Translations under genes and position numbers: made by a program
Part shown: positions 1 to 7,985 of the stretch, piece by piece
How the letters are laid out: each line of letters starts with the position of its first letter
Position numbering within the stretch: the first letter of the stretch is position 1
Assembly (NCBI GenBank): GCA_023412005.1
Contig: JAEYOE010000031.1
Coordinates: 1-64,000, forward strand
Direction of reading: 5' to 3'
DNA: 64,000 bases
Source of the DNA: Bacillota bacterium
GTDB taxonomy: Bacteria; Bacillota; Clostridia; Christensenellales; SZUA-584
Notes under the pieces: model-generated
Database searches by the model: none
The model's input: only the letters and a program-made list of their open reading frames with translations
What the model was told of the DNA's origin: nothing

Positions 1-1
1 T

Positions 2-82
2 GGTGACCCTCCTTTTGATTTTACTTCTGCGGCTGCTAGACCGCTTTCAGTATATCAAAAGGAGTTTTTTGTCCATAGCTAA
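2..82 (+). CDS. C-terminal fragment of an unidentified protein
   Basis: The second base opens a frame of 26 codons ending in TAA at 80-82, closing with the residues KEFFVHS. It runs in from the left edge, so start and family are unknown. Support is the protein-like composition and the strong GC hairpin that follows within about 12 bases, as expected at the end of a plus-strand gene. Other frames here are possible. I do not recognise the protein. Confidence 0.4.
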   Translation, partial: GDPPFDFTSAAARPLSVYQKEFFVHS

Positions 83-93
83 AGCCTTTTGGA

Positions 94-114
94 ACCCCCG
101 GCATTACCGGGGGT
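94..114 (+). terminator. GC-rich hairpin, probable terminator
   Basis: Perfect inverted repeat ACCCCCGG / CCGGGGGT with a 5-base loop, followed by the T-rich ATTCTTT. It probably ends the plus-strand gene that runs in from the left edge. Confidence 0.6.
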
Positions 115-124
115 ATTCTTTAGA

Positions 125-157
125 CAAAAAAGTTCTTTGCCATTGCCGCAAAGAACC
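125..157 (-). terminator. Rho-independent terminator of the ACT-like gene
   Basis: On the minus strand GTTCTTTGC and GCAAAGAAC form a 9-bp stem followed directly by six T. It lies just after the stop codon at 168. Confidence 0.85.
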
Positions 158-167
158 TTTCATCTCA

Positions 168-416
168 TCAATCCAGCATCACCATTTTTGCTTTTATTTC
201 ATCGAGTTCGTTTAACGCTTTTTCCAGCTTCATCATTTCATCCGTATCTCCTGTCAGCTGCAAAATGAGTATTCCTTCATCGGAACACACATTCTCGGTT
301 TCATGAAGCCCAAGCCGAACCTTGATTGAGCAGCCGTATTTAGACAGCACTTCCTGTACCTTGGGGGATCGGTCTCTTCTTTGGCCGATTTTAACAACCA
401 TAATGTCACATGCCAT
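168..416 (-). CDS. Small ACT-like protein, TM1266 type
   Basis: This 82-residue protein has the length and beta-alpha-beta pattern of the ACT/ferredoxin-like TM1266 family, often annotated as iron-only hydrogenase system putative regulator. Visible are a first strand (IMVVKIGQ), a middle segment matching the family's GRMGI-type turn (VRLGLHE), a hydrophobic strand (ILILQL) and a last strand (IKAKMVML). The start is preceded by GAAAGGAG about ten bases upstream. It stands alone with its own terminator, and no hydrogenase gene is in view, so a link to hydrogenase is only family knowledge. Short beta-alpha proteins are easily over-assigned. Confidence 0.6.
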   Translation of the reverse strand: MACDIMVVKIGQRRDRSPKVQEVLSKYGCSIKVRLGLHETENVCSDEGILILQLTGDTDEMMKLEKALNELDEIKAKMVMLD

Positions 417-495
417 TATTAATAGTCTCCTTTCTGATTTGACTTATTAATACCCATAGTTTAAGTTTCTAACCAATTTGTATATCATCTGGGTT

Positions 496-954
496 TCATA
501 AAACCAGCATCATCTCGCGGGCAGCTTCTTTATATTGAAAACAATTATTTAAGTAGAGCTTCTCGCCTGCTTCGGTCGCTGTTAATTCGATATATGATAA
601 ATTGAGCTGTCTCGCTTCTTTAATAACCACTTTGATGAGGGCATCGGCTATCCCTCTTCGCCGGAATTCTGGCTTTGTGTAAACATTCAGCAACAAGCCG
701 GTCTTGCCCGTCGGGAAACGCGGGTTTGCAGGCTTTTCCTGAACTATCAGAAAAGCGCACGCGATAATGCTGCCGTTTTCTTCCGCGAGAAATGCCGAGA
801 AATCTTTCTGTAAATGGGCCGAATAATACTCATTAAGCGTGTCAACAATCTGCTTTTCTGTTTCGCCGATATCGCCAAAATGCTCAGTCAGATAGAAAAG
901 CCTCAGCTTTATCAGCGTATCAATATCGGATATCGTCGCTTTGCGGATAATCAT
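496..954 (-). CDS. GNAT family N-acetyltransferase
   Basis: A single-domain acetyltransferase of 152 residues that would move an acetyl group from acetyl-CoA to an amine; the substrate is unknown. The acetyl-CoA loop is clear as RRRGIA, preceded by the strand LLNVYTKPEF, and the C-terminal part has the usual NCFQYKE hydrophobic end. I take the ATG at 954 (MIIRKAT) because AAGGAG lies five bases before it; an ORF with 13 more residues exists but lacks a ribosome site. It ends just after the glycosidase gene ends upstream and may be cotranscribed with it. Confidence 0.8.
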   Translation of the reverse strand: MIIRKATISDIDTLIKLRLFYLTEHFGDIGETEKQIVDTLNEYYSAHLQKDFSAFLAEENGSIIACAFLIVQEKPANPRFPTGKTGLLLNVYTKPEFRRRGIADALIKVVIKEARQLNLSYIELTATEAGEKLYLNNCFQYKEAAREMMLVL

Positions 955-996
955 CTCTTCTCCTTGGCAGCTGATTAAAAAAAACTGGCTCATGCT

Positions 997-1911
997 TTAA
1001 TCAAGCATATCGTGGATTTTTGCAATGACATACCTTCCGCTTTCGGACAGATGCTGAGTCTTCCAGTTTGCCGGTGCTCCCGGCAGCAGCGCGGCACTGG
1101 TTTCATCGCGGTCAGCAAGGCTCCAGTTGCACCAGCTGATTTTGTTTTCGGAGAGAAACGCAAGCCAACCGTCGCTTTCTTTTAGAAAGACGCCGCCGCT
1201 GCCATCAGCGGCGCTTGTCCCCCATTCGCTGACAAAAACGGGCGCTCCAACCGTCAGCGCCTTGGTGCATTTTTGACGCAGCTCATCACCATGCGTTCCC
1301 GTGTAAAAATGCAGTGTGTACATGATATTATCAAAATTAAGCGGATCTGCCGCGCATTTATCAACATCCTGGCTCCATGTCGGGCAGCCTACCAATATCA
1401 CGGCATCGGGTGCGTTTTTTCGTATCACGGGAATCACCTGTTCGGCATACGGCTTTACGCTGCGCGACCATGTCACGTCATCACCGTTGGGTTCGTTGCA
1501 TATTTCATAGATGACACCCGGCTCGTCTTTGTATTTCAGGCTGATTTCTTGGAAGAATGCTTTTGCTTCTTCAACATGTGCCAATGGATCATTATCAAAA
1601 AGGATGTGCCAGTCTATAATGGCATACATATCAAGGGATAATGTATCATCCACGGCCTGAATCACATCATCTTTGACGCTTTTGTTTGTCAGATACCCGC
1701 CTTCCGCGGTATACATGGCGACACGAAATACATTTGCACCCGCATCCTTAGTAGCCTGAATCGACTCTTTGCGCGCAAAATGCGGGTACCACTGCAGCCC
1801 GTGGCTGCTCATGCCGTGCAGCAAAACGATTTCCTCCTTATCGTTTTTAAGGCATGTTCCGCTCACATGAAGCTTTCCGTGATGAGATAAACCCTTCCAA
1901 TTACTCTTCAT
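997..1911 (-). CDS. Glycoside hydrolase family 5 (cellulase-like)
   Basis: A (beta/alpha)8 retaining glycosidase of about 304 residues resembling GH5 endoglucanases. Both catalytic glutamates are visible: the acid/base in YEICNEPNG and the nucleophile in VSEWGTS. Other family signatures are HGMSSHGLQWYP near the N-terminus, FRVAMY, and ILHF-like LHFYTGTHG. The ATG at 1911 follows AGGG at the right distance; a TTG two codons earlier is possible. There is no signal peptide, membrane segment or carbohydrate-binding module, which is odd for a polysaccharide-degrading GH5 and suggests a cytoplasmic enzyme acting on imported oligosaccharides, or export by another route. Confidence 0.85.
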   Translation of the reverse strand: MKSNWKGLSHHGKLHVSGTCLKNDKEEIVLLHGMSSHGLQWYPHFARKESIQATKDAGANVFRVAMYTAEGGYLTNKSVKDDVIQAVDDTLSLDMYAIIDWHILFDNDPLAHVEEAKAFFQEISLKYKDEPGVIYEICNEPNGDDVTWSRSVKPYAEQVIPVIRKNAPDAVILVGCPTWSQDVDKCAADPLNFDNIMYTLHFYTGTHGDELRQKCTKALTVGAPVFVSEWGTSAADGSGGVFLKESDGWLAFLSENKISWCNWSLADRDETSAALLPGAPANWKTQHLSESGRYVIAKIHDMLD

Positions 1912-2024
1912 AATCAACCCTGCTTAATCGTTTTCTATTTTTGATAATATATTACTATTTAATACACATGTTTTCAAGGTGAAAGGTTTGAAGACCAATA
2001 AGGGATCATCTTACGACATGTAAA

Positions 2025-2052
2025 ATAAAAAAGGAGCGTTTTAAGGCTCCTG
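2025..2052 (-). terminator. Terminator of the GtrA-like gene
   Basis: On the minus strand AGGAGC and GCTCCT flank an 8-base loop and are followed by six T. Confidence 0.8.
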
Positions 2053-2076
2053 TCGATTTGCTGATAAACCATTCAT

Positions 2077-2577
2077 TTATTCCCGAGCCAGCGATTCGGC
2101 AAGCTCTTCCTGCGACATTTTTTCAAACTTCTCATTTTCTTTTTGTCCGAGATCATTGGTGTTGATTGAATGACGATATACCACAAACCGAGTGAATAAG
2201 AATTCTGTTATAAAATTGATGACCATTGTTCCTAAGACAACCAATATATTCATCCATCCGATTCTTGTTAGTTGATCAACCCACCATGTAGAAATAGGTG
2301 TAAAGACACAGTAATAACCACAAACTTTCATCATTGCAAGTGGATAATTTGCCGCAGATTTAAATGTAAATCTTCTATTTATTGTAAAATTGTAGATAAC
2401 AGACAACACTAGAGCAATCAAGTATGATAACCACTCAGGAAGATGCAACGCTTCATGAAAAAGCGTATCACTTCCAATTTGAATCAGTCCGGCCGATGCT
2501 GAAAAGAGCGTGAACTTTACAAAACGGAAAATGCTTTGCCTTTTTTTAAGTTTCATCATTCTCTGATCGTCAAGCAT
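2077..2577 (-). CDS. GtrA-like membrane protein
   Basis: A 166-residue integral membrane protein with four predicted helices and the GtrA signatures: FVKFTLFSASAG at the first helix, the NFTINRRFTF loop after the second, and a last helix ending FTRFVVYR. GtrA proteins are thought to help move lipid-linked sugars across the membrane for cell-surface polysaccharides. The C-terminal 30 residues are charged and extend beyond the core family. The ATG at 2577 is chosen because GGGGGAG sits just before it. No glycosyltransferase is adjacent, so its pathway is not shown. Confidence 0.85.
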   Translation of the reverse strand: MLDDQRMMKLKKRQSIFRFVKFTLFSASAGLIQIGSDTLFHEALHLPEWLSYLIALVLSVIYNFTINRRFTFKSAANYPLAMMKVCGYYCVFTPISTWWVDQLTRIGWMNILVVLGTMVINFITEFLFTRFVVYRHSINTNDLGQKENEKFEKMSQEELAESLARE

Positions 2578-2739
2578 ACGTATCTCCCCCAAATCAAAGT
2601 CTATTTATTGTTTATTATAGATGAAGTCAACAATCATGTAAACTATATGAATATGATAATCAGGCTGGCCAATGACCGTCCATGATTCTTCATGAAATCG
2701 CATCGAATATTTTTTCTTGCTGCGCAAAAGATAATAAGC

Positions 2740-3702
2740 ATGACAAACGATATCGTTGTGGGTATACCGAGAGGATTGTTGTATTCAAAATATCATCGAT
2801 TTGCCGAAAGCTTTTTTCGCAGCCTTGGGCTTCATATTGTTGTTTCGCCGCAAACCAATAAACAAGTTCTCGATGAAGGCGTTAAGTGCTGTGTAGACGA
2901 TGCCTGTTTGCCTGTTAAGGTCTTTCACGGGCATGTCAGCCATTTAAAAAACAAATGTGATTATTTACTGCTGCCGCACTTTCTAAGCCCGGAAAAAGGA
3001 AAAACCATGTGTCCTCTGTTTTGCGGGCTTGTGGAAATGATCCGGCACAGCATTAACAATTTACCCCCGCTGATTGATGCCCCAATTCATTCGTTTGATG
3101 ATAAACAGCTTAAGAAATGGGCGCTGCAAGCCGGTTCGGTTTTTACAAGCAGCAAGAGCCGTATTGAAACCGCACTGAACGAGGCACTGGAATTTCAAAG
3201 AAACGCAGCGTGCACCAATACGCACGAGAATTATGATTGCCGTGTGGCGTTGATCGGCCATTCTTACATTGTGGACGATCGATTCATCAATATGAACATC
3301 ATCAGCAAGCTCAATGCGCTGGGTGTTGGCGTGATCACGTCAAAAAGTGTAAACCGTCAAGATATGTATAAAGAAACCAAACGCCTGTATAAAACGCCAT
3401 TTTGGTATTTTGCGCAGGAACACTACGGATCGGCAGTGAGCTTGTATAACCGCGGTTTGGCTGACGGTATCATATACTTATCCGCCTTCTGCTGCGGTGT
3501 TGATTCAGTGTTTTGCGAGCTCATTAAGCATGATATCGGCGCAATGCCGTATATGGTGCTCAAGCTCGATGAACAGACCGGCGAAGCCGCGCTGGATACG
3601 AGAATAGAAGCCTTTACGGATATGCTGAAAAGGAGGTTGCATGATGGTCATCACGTTCCCCCGTATGGGCAACATTTGCCTGGCTGCCAAAGCGTTCTTT
3701 GA
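2740..3702 (+). CDS. Acyl-CoA dehydratase subunit-like protein (DUF2229/HgdB type)
   Basis: About 320 residues related to the 2-hydroxyacyl-CoA dehydratase D-component fold and to the DUF2229 part of large activase-related proteins. It shows the family opening VGIPRGLLYSKYH, conserved cysteines in CCVDDACLPVK and CPLFCG, and the ending KLDEQTGEAALDTRIEAF that is nearly repeated in the next protein. The cysteines could bind an iron-sulfur cluster. Start choice is weak: the ATG at 2740 fits the family N-terminus, an earlier ATG at 2692 is also open. Its end overlaps the next gene by about 59 bases, so the two are translationally coupled. In many Firmicutes the same parts are fused in one protein of about 1400 residues. 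Substrate unknown. Confidence 0.8.
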   Translation: MTNDIVVGIPRGLLYSKYHRFAESFFRSLGLHIVVSPQTNKQVLDEGVKCCVDDACLPVKVFHGHVSHLKNKCDYLLLPHFLSPEKGKTMCPLFCGLVEMIRHSINNLPPLIDAPIHSFDDKQLKKWALQAGSVFTSSKSRIETALNEALEFQRNAACTNTHENYDCRVALIGHSYIVDDRFINMNIISKLNALGVGVITSKSVNRQDMYKETKRLYKTPFWYFAQEHYGSAVSLYNRGLADGIIYLSAFCCGVDSVFCELIKHDIGAMPYMVLKLDEQTGEAALDTRIEAFTDMLKRRLHDGHHVPPYGQHLPGCQSVL

Positions 3703-4741
3703 AGCTGCCGGTATTCCTTATGTGGTGCCGGAAAAGATCAACAAACAAACGCTGATGAACGGCGCCGCCGTATCCCCTGAGGATATCTGCCTGCCGTTTA
3801 AAATATTCATGGGCAGTTATAGCGACTGCATTAAAAAAGGAGCCGACACGATTTTGATGACCGGCAGCTGCGGGCCATGCCGTTTTGGAGAATATTGCGA
3901 GCTGCAAATGAAGCTGCTTAAAAATACAAAGCCCTATAAGCAAACGGTCGTCATCGATGCACCCGTTTCTGTTGGTAAAAAAGAATTTTTGCGGCGAATC
4001 GGCGTGATATCTAAGGCCAGCCCTTTAAGCGGCATTCATCAGTTGCGCGCGCTCAAGCAAGCCATTCACATTCTCTCGCTGGCAGACAAGCTCGATGAAA
4101 AAGCGCATTGGCTTTCCGGTTATGAAGCAAACAAGGGCAGCTGCAAGTCAATACTAATGAACGCCCATAATGGTGCTGAAAACTGCCGCACGCCCGATGC
4201 CATGCAGCAAACGCTTGAGCATTATACCGCGCAGCTTCATGCGATTAAAACTGACAGCAGCAAGCAGCCAATAAAAGTTGCGCTGATTGGTGAAATATAC
4301 TCGATGATAGAACCTTTTGCGAACCTCTTCATTGAAGAAAAGCTGATGGACTTGGGGGTCAGCTCGCGGCGAATGATCACACCGAGCTGGTGGCTGAAGG
4401 ATCTGGCCGCAAAGCCAATGAGGCTGAATTCTCTTTCTGTTAATAAAGCAGCGCGGCACTTTTTGCCTTACAACACCGGTGGACACGCGAGAGAATCCAT
4501 CGGGCATGCGCTGCTGTGCCAAGAGCAGGGGTTTGACGGTGCGGTTCAAATCTATCCGCTCGGCTGCATGCCCGAGATCGTCGTTAAAGCCATGCTCCCA
4601 ACAATGCAAAGGTGCTTAAATTTTCCTGTTCTCACATTGGTTATCGACGAGATGACAGGCGAAGCCGGTTATGAAACAAGAATCGAGGCATTCATCGACA
4701 TGCTGCAAATGCGCCGTAAAAAAGGAGTGAATCAAGCGTGA
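3644..4741 (+). CDS. Second acyl-CoA dehydratase subunit-like protein (DUF2229/HgdB type)
   Basis: About 365 residues, paralogous to the previous protein: both share a PEDICLPFK / VDDACLPVK motif and the ending DEMTGEAGYETRIEAF. The cysteine cluster TGSCGPCRFGEYCELQ is a likely iron-sulfur ligand set. The start at 3644 is seven bases after AGGAGG; the ATG at 3641 is an alternative. It lies inside an overlapping triad with the paralogue upstream and the activase downstream (overlap GTGA at 4738-4741). Together they look like the heterodimer plus activator of a radical-type dehydratase-like system, but neither protein is a canonical dehydratase and the reaction is not established. Confidence 0.8.
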   Translation: MVITFPRMGNICLAAKAFFEAAGIPYVVPEKINKQTLMNGAAVSPEDICLPFKIFMGSYSDCIKKGADTILMTGSCGPCRFGEYCELQMKLLKNTKPYKQTVVIDAPVSVGKKEFLRRIGVISKASPLSGIHQLRALKQAIHILSLADKLDEKAHWLSGYEANKGSCKSILMNAHNGAENCRTPDAMQQTLEHYTAQLHAIKTDSSKQPIKVALIGEIYSMIEPFANLFIEEKLMDLGVSSRRMITPSWWLKDLAAKPMRLNSLSVNKAARHFLPYNTGGHARESIGHALLCQEQGFDGAVQIYPLGCMPEIVVKAMLPTMQRCLNFPVLTLVIDEMTGEAGYETRIEAFIDMLQMRRKKGVNQA

Positions 4742-5748
4742 TTAAAGAATTGTTTCTGGGTATTGATGTTGGTTCCGTCAGCACCAATTTCGCATTGATC
4801 GATGTTGACGGAAAGGTTTTGGAGAAGCTTTACATACGAACCAACGGCAAGCCTATTGAAGCCGTACAAAAAGGCTTGGCTGTGCTGCAAAGCAGAGCGC
4901 AAGGTGCATCTGTCATTGGTGCAGGAACCACCGGAAGCGGGCGGCAGCTCGCCAAAGTGATGATTGGTGCCGATATCATGAAGAATGAAATAACAGCCCA
5001 CGCAACCGCCGCGTGCCATGTGGTGCCGGATGTTAAAACGATACTTGAGATCGGCGGCCAGGATTCAAAGATCATCTTCGTGGAGAATGGTATCGTTTGC
5101 GATTTTGCAATGAACTCTGTTTGTGCGGCCGGTACAGGCTCTTTTTTAGACAGACAGGCCTCACGCCTCAATATTCCCATCGAGGAATTCGGCAGCTGGG
5201 CGCTGCGGTCTGCATCCCCCGTGCGCATTGCGGGGCGCTGCGCAGTCTTTGCGGAGTCGGATATGATCAGCAAACAGCAGTCCGGTCATTGCATTGAGGA
5301 TATTGTTGCAGGCTTGTGCGAAGCGCTGGTTCGCAACTATTTGACGAACCTTGCCAAAGGCAAGGACATTAAAGGGCCGATTCTTTTTCAAGGCGGCGTT
5401 GCTGCCAACAGCGGAATACTTGCTGCGTTTGAAAAATCACTGAAGCAAAAGATCATTATCCCACAGCATTTTGATGTGATGGGCGCTTACGGTGCCGCGC
5501 TGCTCGCTAAAGACGAAATTTTTGCCGGGCGTGCAACGTGCTTTGCGGGTTTTGAAAACCTGTGTCACCAATTCTCAGCAGAAAGCTTTATATGCAGCGG
5601 CTGCGCCAATATGTGCGAAGTGGTTCGCATAAAGGCGGATCAAACGTATGCGGCTAACTGGGGCGACCGCTGCGGAAAATGGAGCTCGGCACCGGCAGAC
5701 GGCAAAGAGGAAAAAGCCGCACTCGAGATACAAGCCGTTCCATCTTGA
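4738..5748 (+). CDS. Dehydratase activase-like ATPase (BadF/HgdC type)
   Basis: A 336-residue ASKHA-fold ATPase like HgdC, which uses ATP to drive an electron into 2-hydroxyacyl-CoA dehydratases. Visible are phosphate-1 LGIDVGSVSTN, GAGTTGSGRQ, the EIGGQDSK adenosine region, and the two cysteines that in HgdC bridge a [4Fe-4S] cluster between subunits: NSVCAAGTG and GRCAVFAES. An extra C-terminal segment carries CSGCANMCEVV and GDRCGKW, a metal-site-like set also seen in the long fused homologues. The GTG start overlaps the preceding stop and is preceded by AAAAGGAG. The extra cysteines and the companions suggest a dedicated partner pair rather than a general activator. Confidence 0.88.
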   Translation: MIKELFLGIDVGSVSTNFALIDVDGKVLEKLYIRTNGKPIEAVQKGLAVLQSRAQGASVIGAGTTGSGRQLAKVMIGADIMKNEITAHATAACHVVPDVKTILEIGGQDSKIIFVENGIVCDFAMNSVCAAGTGSFLDRQASRLNIPIEEFGSWALRSASPVRIAGRCAVFAESDMISKQQSGHCIEDIVAGLCEALVRNYLTNLAKGKDIKGPILFQGGVAANSGILAAFEKSLKQKIIIPQHFDVMGAYGAALLAKDEIFAGRATCFAGFENLCHQFSAESFICSGCANMCEVVRIKADQTYAANWGDRCGKWSSAPADGKEEKAALEIQAVPS

Positions 5749-5761
5749 TGTAATAAAAAGA

Positions 5762-5789
5762 ACCAATTAATTAAAAAACTCATACTATA
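5762..5789 (+). promoter_or_regulatory. Sigma-K-like promoter of the Gly-rich gene
   Basis: CATACTATA at 5781-5789 fits the mother-cell sigma-K -10 pattern CATANNNTA, with AC at 5762-5763 seventeen bases upstream, as in the -35 consensus. These motifs carry little information, so this is a candidate only; the Gly/Cys-rich product and an otherwise sporulation-rich region make it plausible. Confidence 0.35.
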
Positions 5790-5790
5790 C

Positions 5791-5816
5791 ATCAACAAAC
5801 AGTATCGTTTGTTGAT
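5791..5816 (+). promoter_or_regulatory. Perfect inverted repeat before the Gly-rich gene
   Basis: ATCAACAAAC and GTTTGTTGAT are perfect 10-bp arms around a 6-base loop, ending a few bases before the ribosome site GAAAGGAG. No T-run follows, so it is not a normal terminator. It starts where transcription from the candidate promoter would begin, so it could be a 5' mRNA-stabilising stem-loop; an operator is the alternative. Confidence 0.55.
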
Positions 5817-5836
5817 ATTAGAAAGGAGTTTTTTTA

Positions 5837-6316
5837 ATGCCAGATGGTATGAATACATTCGGAGATATGCAGCAGGTACAGCGCGGGCCAGGCGGCGGAT
5901 TTCCCGGTCGCGGGCCGGGCGGCGGATTCCCCGGTCGTGGGCCGGGCGGCGGATTTCCCGGTCGCGGACCGCGCGGCAGGTTCCCGGGTGGCGGATTTCC
6001 AGGCAGACGTTTCCCAAGGCCGATACCCGTCAGGCAGCGCTTCCCGAGATTCTTCTTTTTCCCAGTCAATTTCGGGTTCCCTGCCGGGAGATGTTATTTT
6101 GTTGATGATTTCGGCCGGTGCTGCGACCGATTCGGCCGGTGCTGCGACCGGTACGGTCGATGCTTTTTCGGCAGCGGATTCGACGGTTTTGCCTCTGCCT
6201 CAAATACGATGGGGTCTTGGTACGGTGTGCCGGGCGGATGGGATATGATGACCGATTATGATGATATGGCCGATTATGACATGGACGATATGATCGATAT
6301 GGATGAAGACATTTAA
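5837..6316 (+). CDS. Gly/Pro/Arg-rich, Cys-containing repeat protein
   Basis: A 159-residue low-complexity protein I cannot assign to a family. Residues about 15-55 are tandem GGFPGRGPG units encoded by near-identical 27-base DNA repeats; then FPR-rich sequence; then two perfect FGRCCDR units plus a third degenerate one (residues about 92-113); the tail from about residue 135 is acidic (DYDDMADYDMDD type). The start is well set by GAAAGGAG. Composition (Gly repeats plus paired Cys) resembles spore coat or exosporium proteins that cross-link, and the upstream sigma-K-like promoter agrees, but this is inference. It could also be another structural or RNA-binding RGG-like protein. High-GC repeats contrast with neighbours. 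Confidence 0.75.
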   Translation: MPDGMNTFGDMQQVQRGPGGGFPGRGPGGGFPGRGPGGGFPGRGPRGRFPGGGFPGRRFPRPIPVRQRFPRFFFFPVNFGFPAGRCYFVDDFGRCCDRFGRCCDRYGRCFFGSGFDGFASASNTMGSWYGVPGGWDMMTDYDDMADYDMDDMIDMDEDI

Positions 6317-6342
6317 ATCCGTTTAATGCACGCTCAGTATTA

Positions 6343-6383
6343 AATAATGGTCATCGCTTAAATTGATGGCCATTATTTTTTTT
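6343..6383 (+). terminator. Terminator between Gly-rich gene and ylbF
   Basis: AATAATGGTCATC and GATGGCCATTATT form a 13-bp stem with one mismatch, followed by eight T on the plus strand. The palindrome may also serve the convergent ylbF gene. Confidence 0.85.
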
Positions 6384-6411
6384 AGGTTTCAGTATATAGC
6401 AATCGCTACTA

Positions 6412-6729
6412 TCAGAACAATGCGTTTAAGTAATCGATACATTGTGAAACAACGTTTTGATATTCCTTAGCGGTTTTCATATATAGCTTAACTTCGGCAG
6501 TTTCAAGAAACACCTTATTTTCATCAAATAAGCTTTTCATACGTGTCGCAACCAGATTTTCAGGATAATCATGATGCATAATACGCGCATGCTCTCTTTC
6601 AAAATTGATCATCATTCTGCTCAACCGTTGATTTTGCATGATCAGCCGTCTTTGTTTCATCATTTCAACGTATTCCGGTGTGGCTTTCAGCGCACTGGCC
6701 AGCGCCATCAGCTCTGTTTTTGGCAGCAT
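6412..6729 (-). CDS. YlbF/YmcA family protein
   Basis: A 105-residue helical protein of the YlbF family (DUF964). In Bacillus, YlbF with YmcA and YaaT modulates RNase Y and through it competence, biofilm and sporulation genes. The sequence shows the family pattern of long amphipathic helices, with LASALKATPEYVEM at the start and F-x-x-A-E-V-K-x-Y near the end. I place the start at 6729 (MLPKTE) because AAGGGGG precedes it; a longer frame reaching 6843 has no ribosome site. No partner gene lies nearby, so whether it forms the Y-complex here is unknown. Confidence 0.75.
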   Translation of the reverse strand: MLPKTELMALASALKATPEYVEMMKQRRLIMQNQRLSRMMINFEREHARIMHHDYPENLVATRMKSLFDENKVFLETAEVKLYMKTAKEYQNVVSQCIDYLNALF

Positions 6730-6875
6730 CGTATTCCCCCTTTGCTTTTTATGATTTATTTTATTGACCGTGCAGGCGTTATGTGCGCAGTCGTTTCCGG
6801 TTAAAAAGCGTTTAAAAACGTCTATGCCGAGCTGTTCAGACATAGTTATGTTTTAGAACGAAAAGGAGACTCCTT

Positions 6876-7985
6876 ATGCGTCTAATAAAAAAAAATATGA
6901 TCGTGCTCTTAATGCTGGCCCTATTTATCATAGCCGGTTTTGTTTTCTTATTGCGTATTTCATGCAATGACGAAGTTATTTTTAACGCAGACACTGAAGA
7001 CTTTGACACAATCATCGCGGATATTTTTAAGCTGCGAAATGAATGCATTATAAAACAAGATACCAAAGTATTGGAAACGCTCTTTTTAACGGAGGAGAAA
7101 AATGGACGATGGGCATATGAATTTGAAGTGCAGCGTGCGCAATATTTAAAAAACTGGGCTAAAAAGCAAGGTGTCAACTTTACGGATGTGAACAGCGATA
7201 TCATTATAAAAAGCGCTAAGCAAGTCGGCAGAGGGTATTCCTTTTATATTCTAACTTCAAATGAGTATACTTACGCATACAATGACGATCTTAATACAAA
7301 GAATACATTTCGGTTGGGGTCATACCATTCCGTCGATTTGATTCCGTCTGACAATAAAAAAGAATGGATGATCAGCCGCGAATGGTATGATGACCCGCTT
7401 CTTGATACATTAAATATGAGCAGCATAACGCAAGACATAACATCTTTCATCAACACGCATTCGCCCATTGATGTAACCAGCATCAGCGCCGCTCGTTTAT
7501 CGGCAGTCGACTATGCCGACACATACTGCGGGGCGGCATCAGACGGACGGAATAATTATTTATACAACAGCGAATTTACCAATTACAACGCTTTGGGGGG
7601 TGATTGCGCAAACTTTGCTTCGCAGGTGCTGCTTGCAGGCGGTTTTAAAAAGAACAGCACATGGAATTATAAAGACGGCAAAGGCAGCCGGGCCTGGGTG
7701 AACGCACAAGGCTTTAAGAATTACCTGCTGTACAGCGGGCGTGCCTCGTTGCTTGCCAAAGGCAGCTATAAAGAGATATACCAATACGCTTATAGTCTGC
7801 GGCCGGGTGATATTGTGGCTTATGTTAAAAAAGACAAGGTGACGCACGTTTCCGTGGTCACCGGCGTTGATTCAAAGGGGTATCCGCTCGTCAACTGCCA
7901 CAATCTCGACAGAAACCACGTGCCGTGGGATATGGGCTGGAGCGGCGATGGCATCAATTTTATCTTTCTCAATGTCAGCTACTGA
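6876..7985 (+). CDS. Membrane-anchored amidase-domain protein (Amidase_6)
   Basis: A 369-residue protein with one N-terminal membrane helix (about residues 8-27), a roughly 170-residue linker domain, and a C-terminal Amidase_6/NlpC-P60-like domain. The domain starts at the repeated SAVDYADTYC helix; the catalytic cysteine lies in GGDCANFASQ and the histidine in VTHVSVVTG, with PGDIVAYV between. Such proteins in Clostridia are thought to act on cell-wall peptides or spore peptidoglycan, but the substrate of this family is not settled. AAAAGGAG precedes the ATG. It is divergent from ylbF and stands alone. Confidence 0.8.
   Translation: MRLIKKNMIVLLMLALFIIAGFVFLLRISCNDEVIFNADTEDFDTIIADIFKLRNECIIKQDTKVLETLFLTEEKNGRWAYEFEVQRAQYLKNWAKKQGVNFTDVNSDIIIKSAKQVGRGYSFYILTSNEYTYAYNDDLNTKNTFRLGSYHSVDLIPSDNKKEWMISREWYDDPLLDTLNMSSITQDITSFINTHSPIDVTSISAARLSAVDYADTYCGAASDGRNNYLYNSEFTNYNALGGDCANFASQVLLAGGFKKNSTWNYKDGKGSRAWVNAQGFKNYLLYSGRASLLAKGSYKEIYQYAYSLRPGDIVAYVKKDKVTHVSVVTGVDSKGYPLVNCHNLDRNHVPWDMGWSGDGINFIFLNVSY

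Noticed and set aside
5791..5816. Inverted repeat as terminator of the activase gene
   Set aside because: No T-run follows on the plus strand and it leads straight into a ribosome site.
5885..5975. Possible CRISPR-like spaced repeat
   Set aside because: The 27-base units are contiguous, in frame and encode GGFPGRGPG; there are no spacers.
5640..6017. Minus-strand frame with RRPARDRE-type repeats
   Set aside because: The repeats are the reverse reading of the Gly-rich gene's DNA repeats; no ribosome site.
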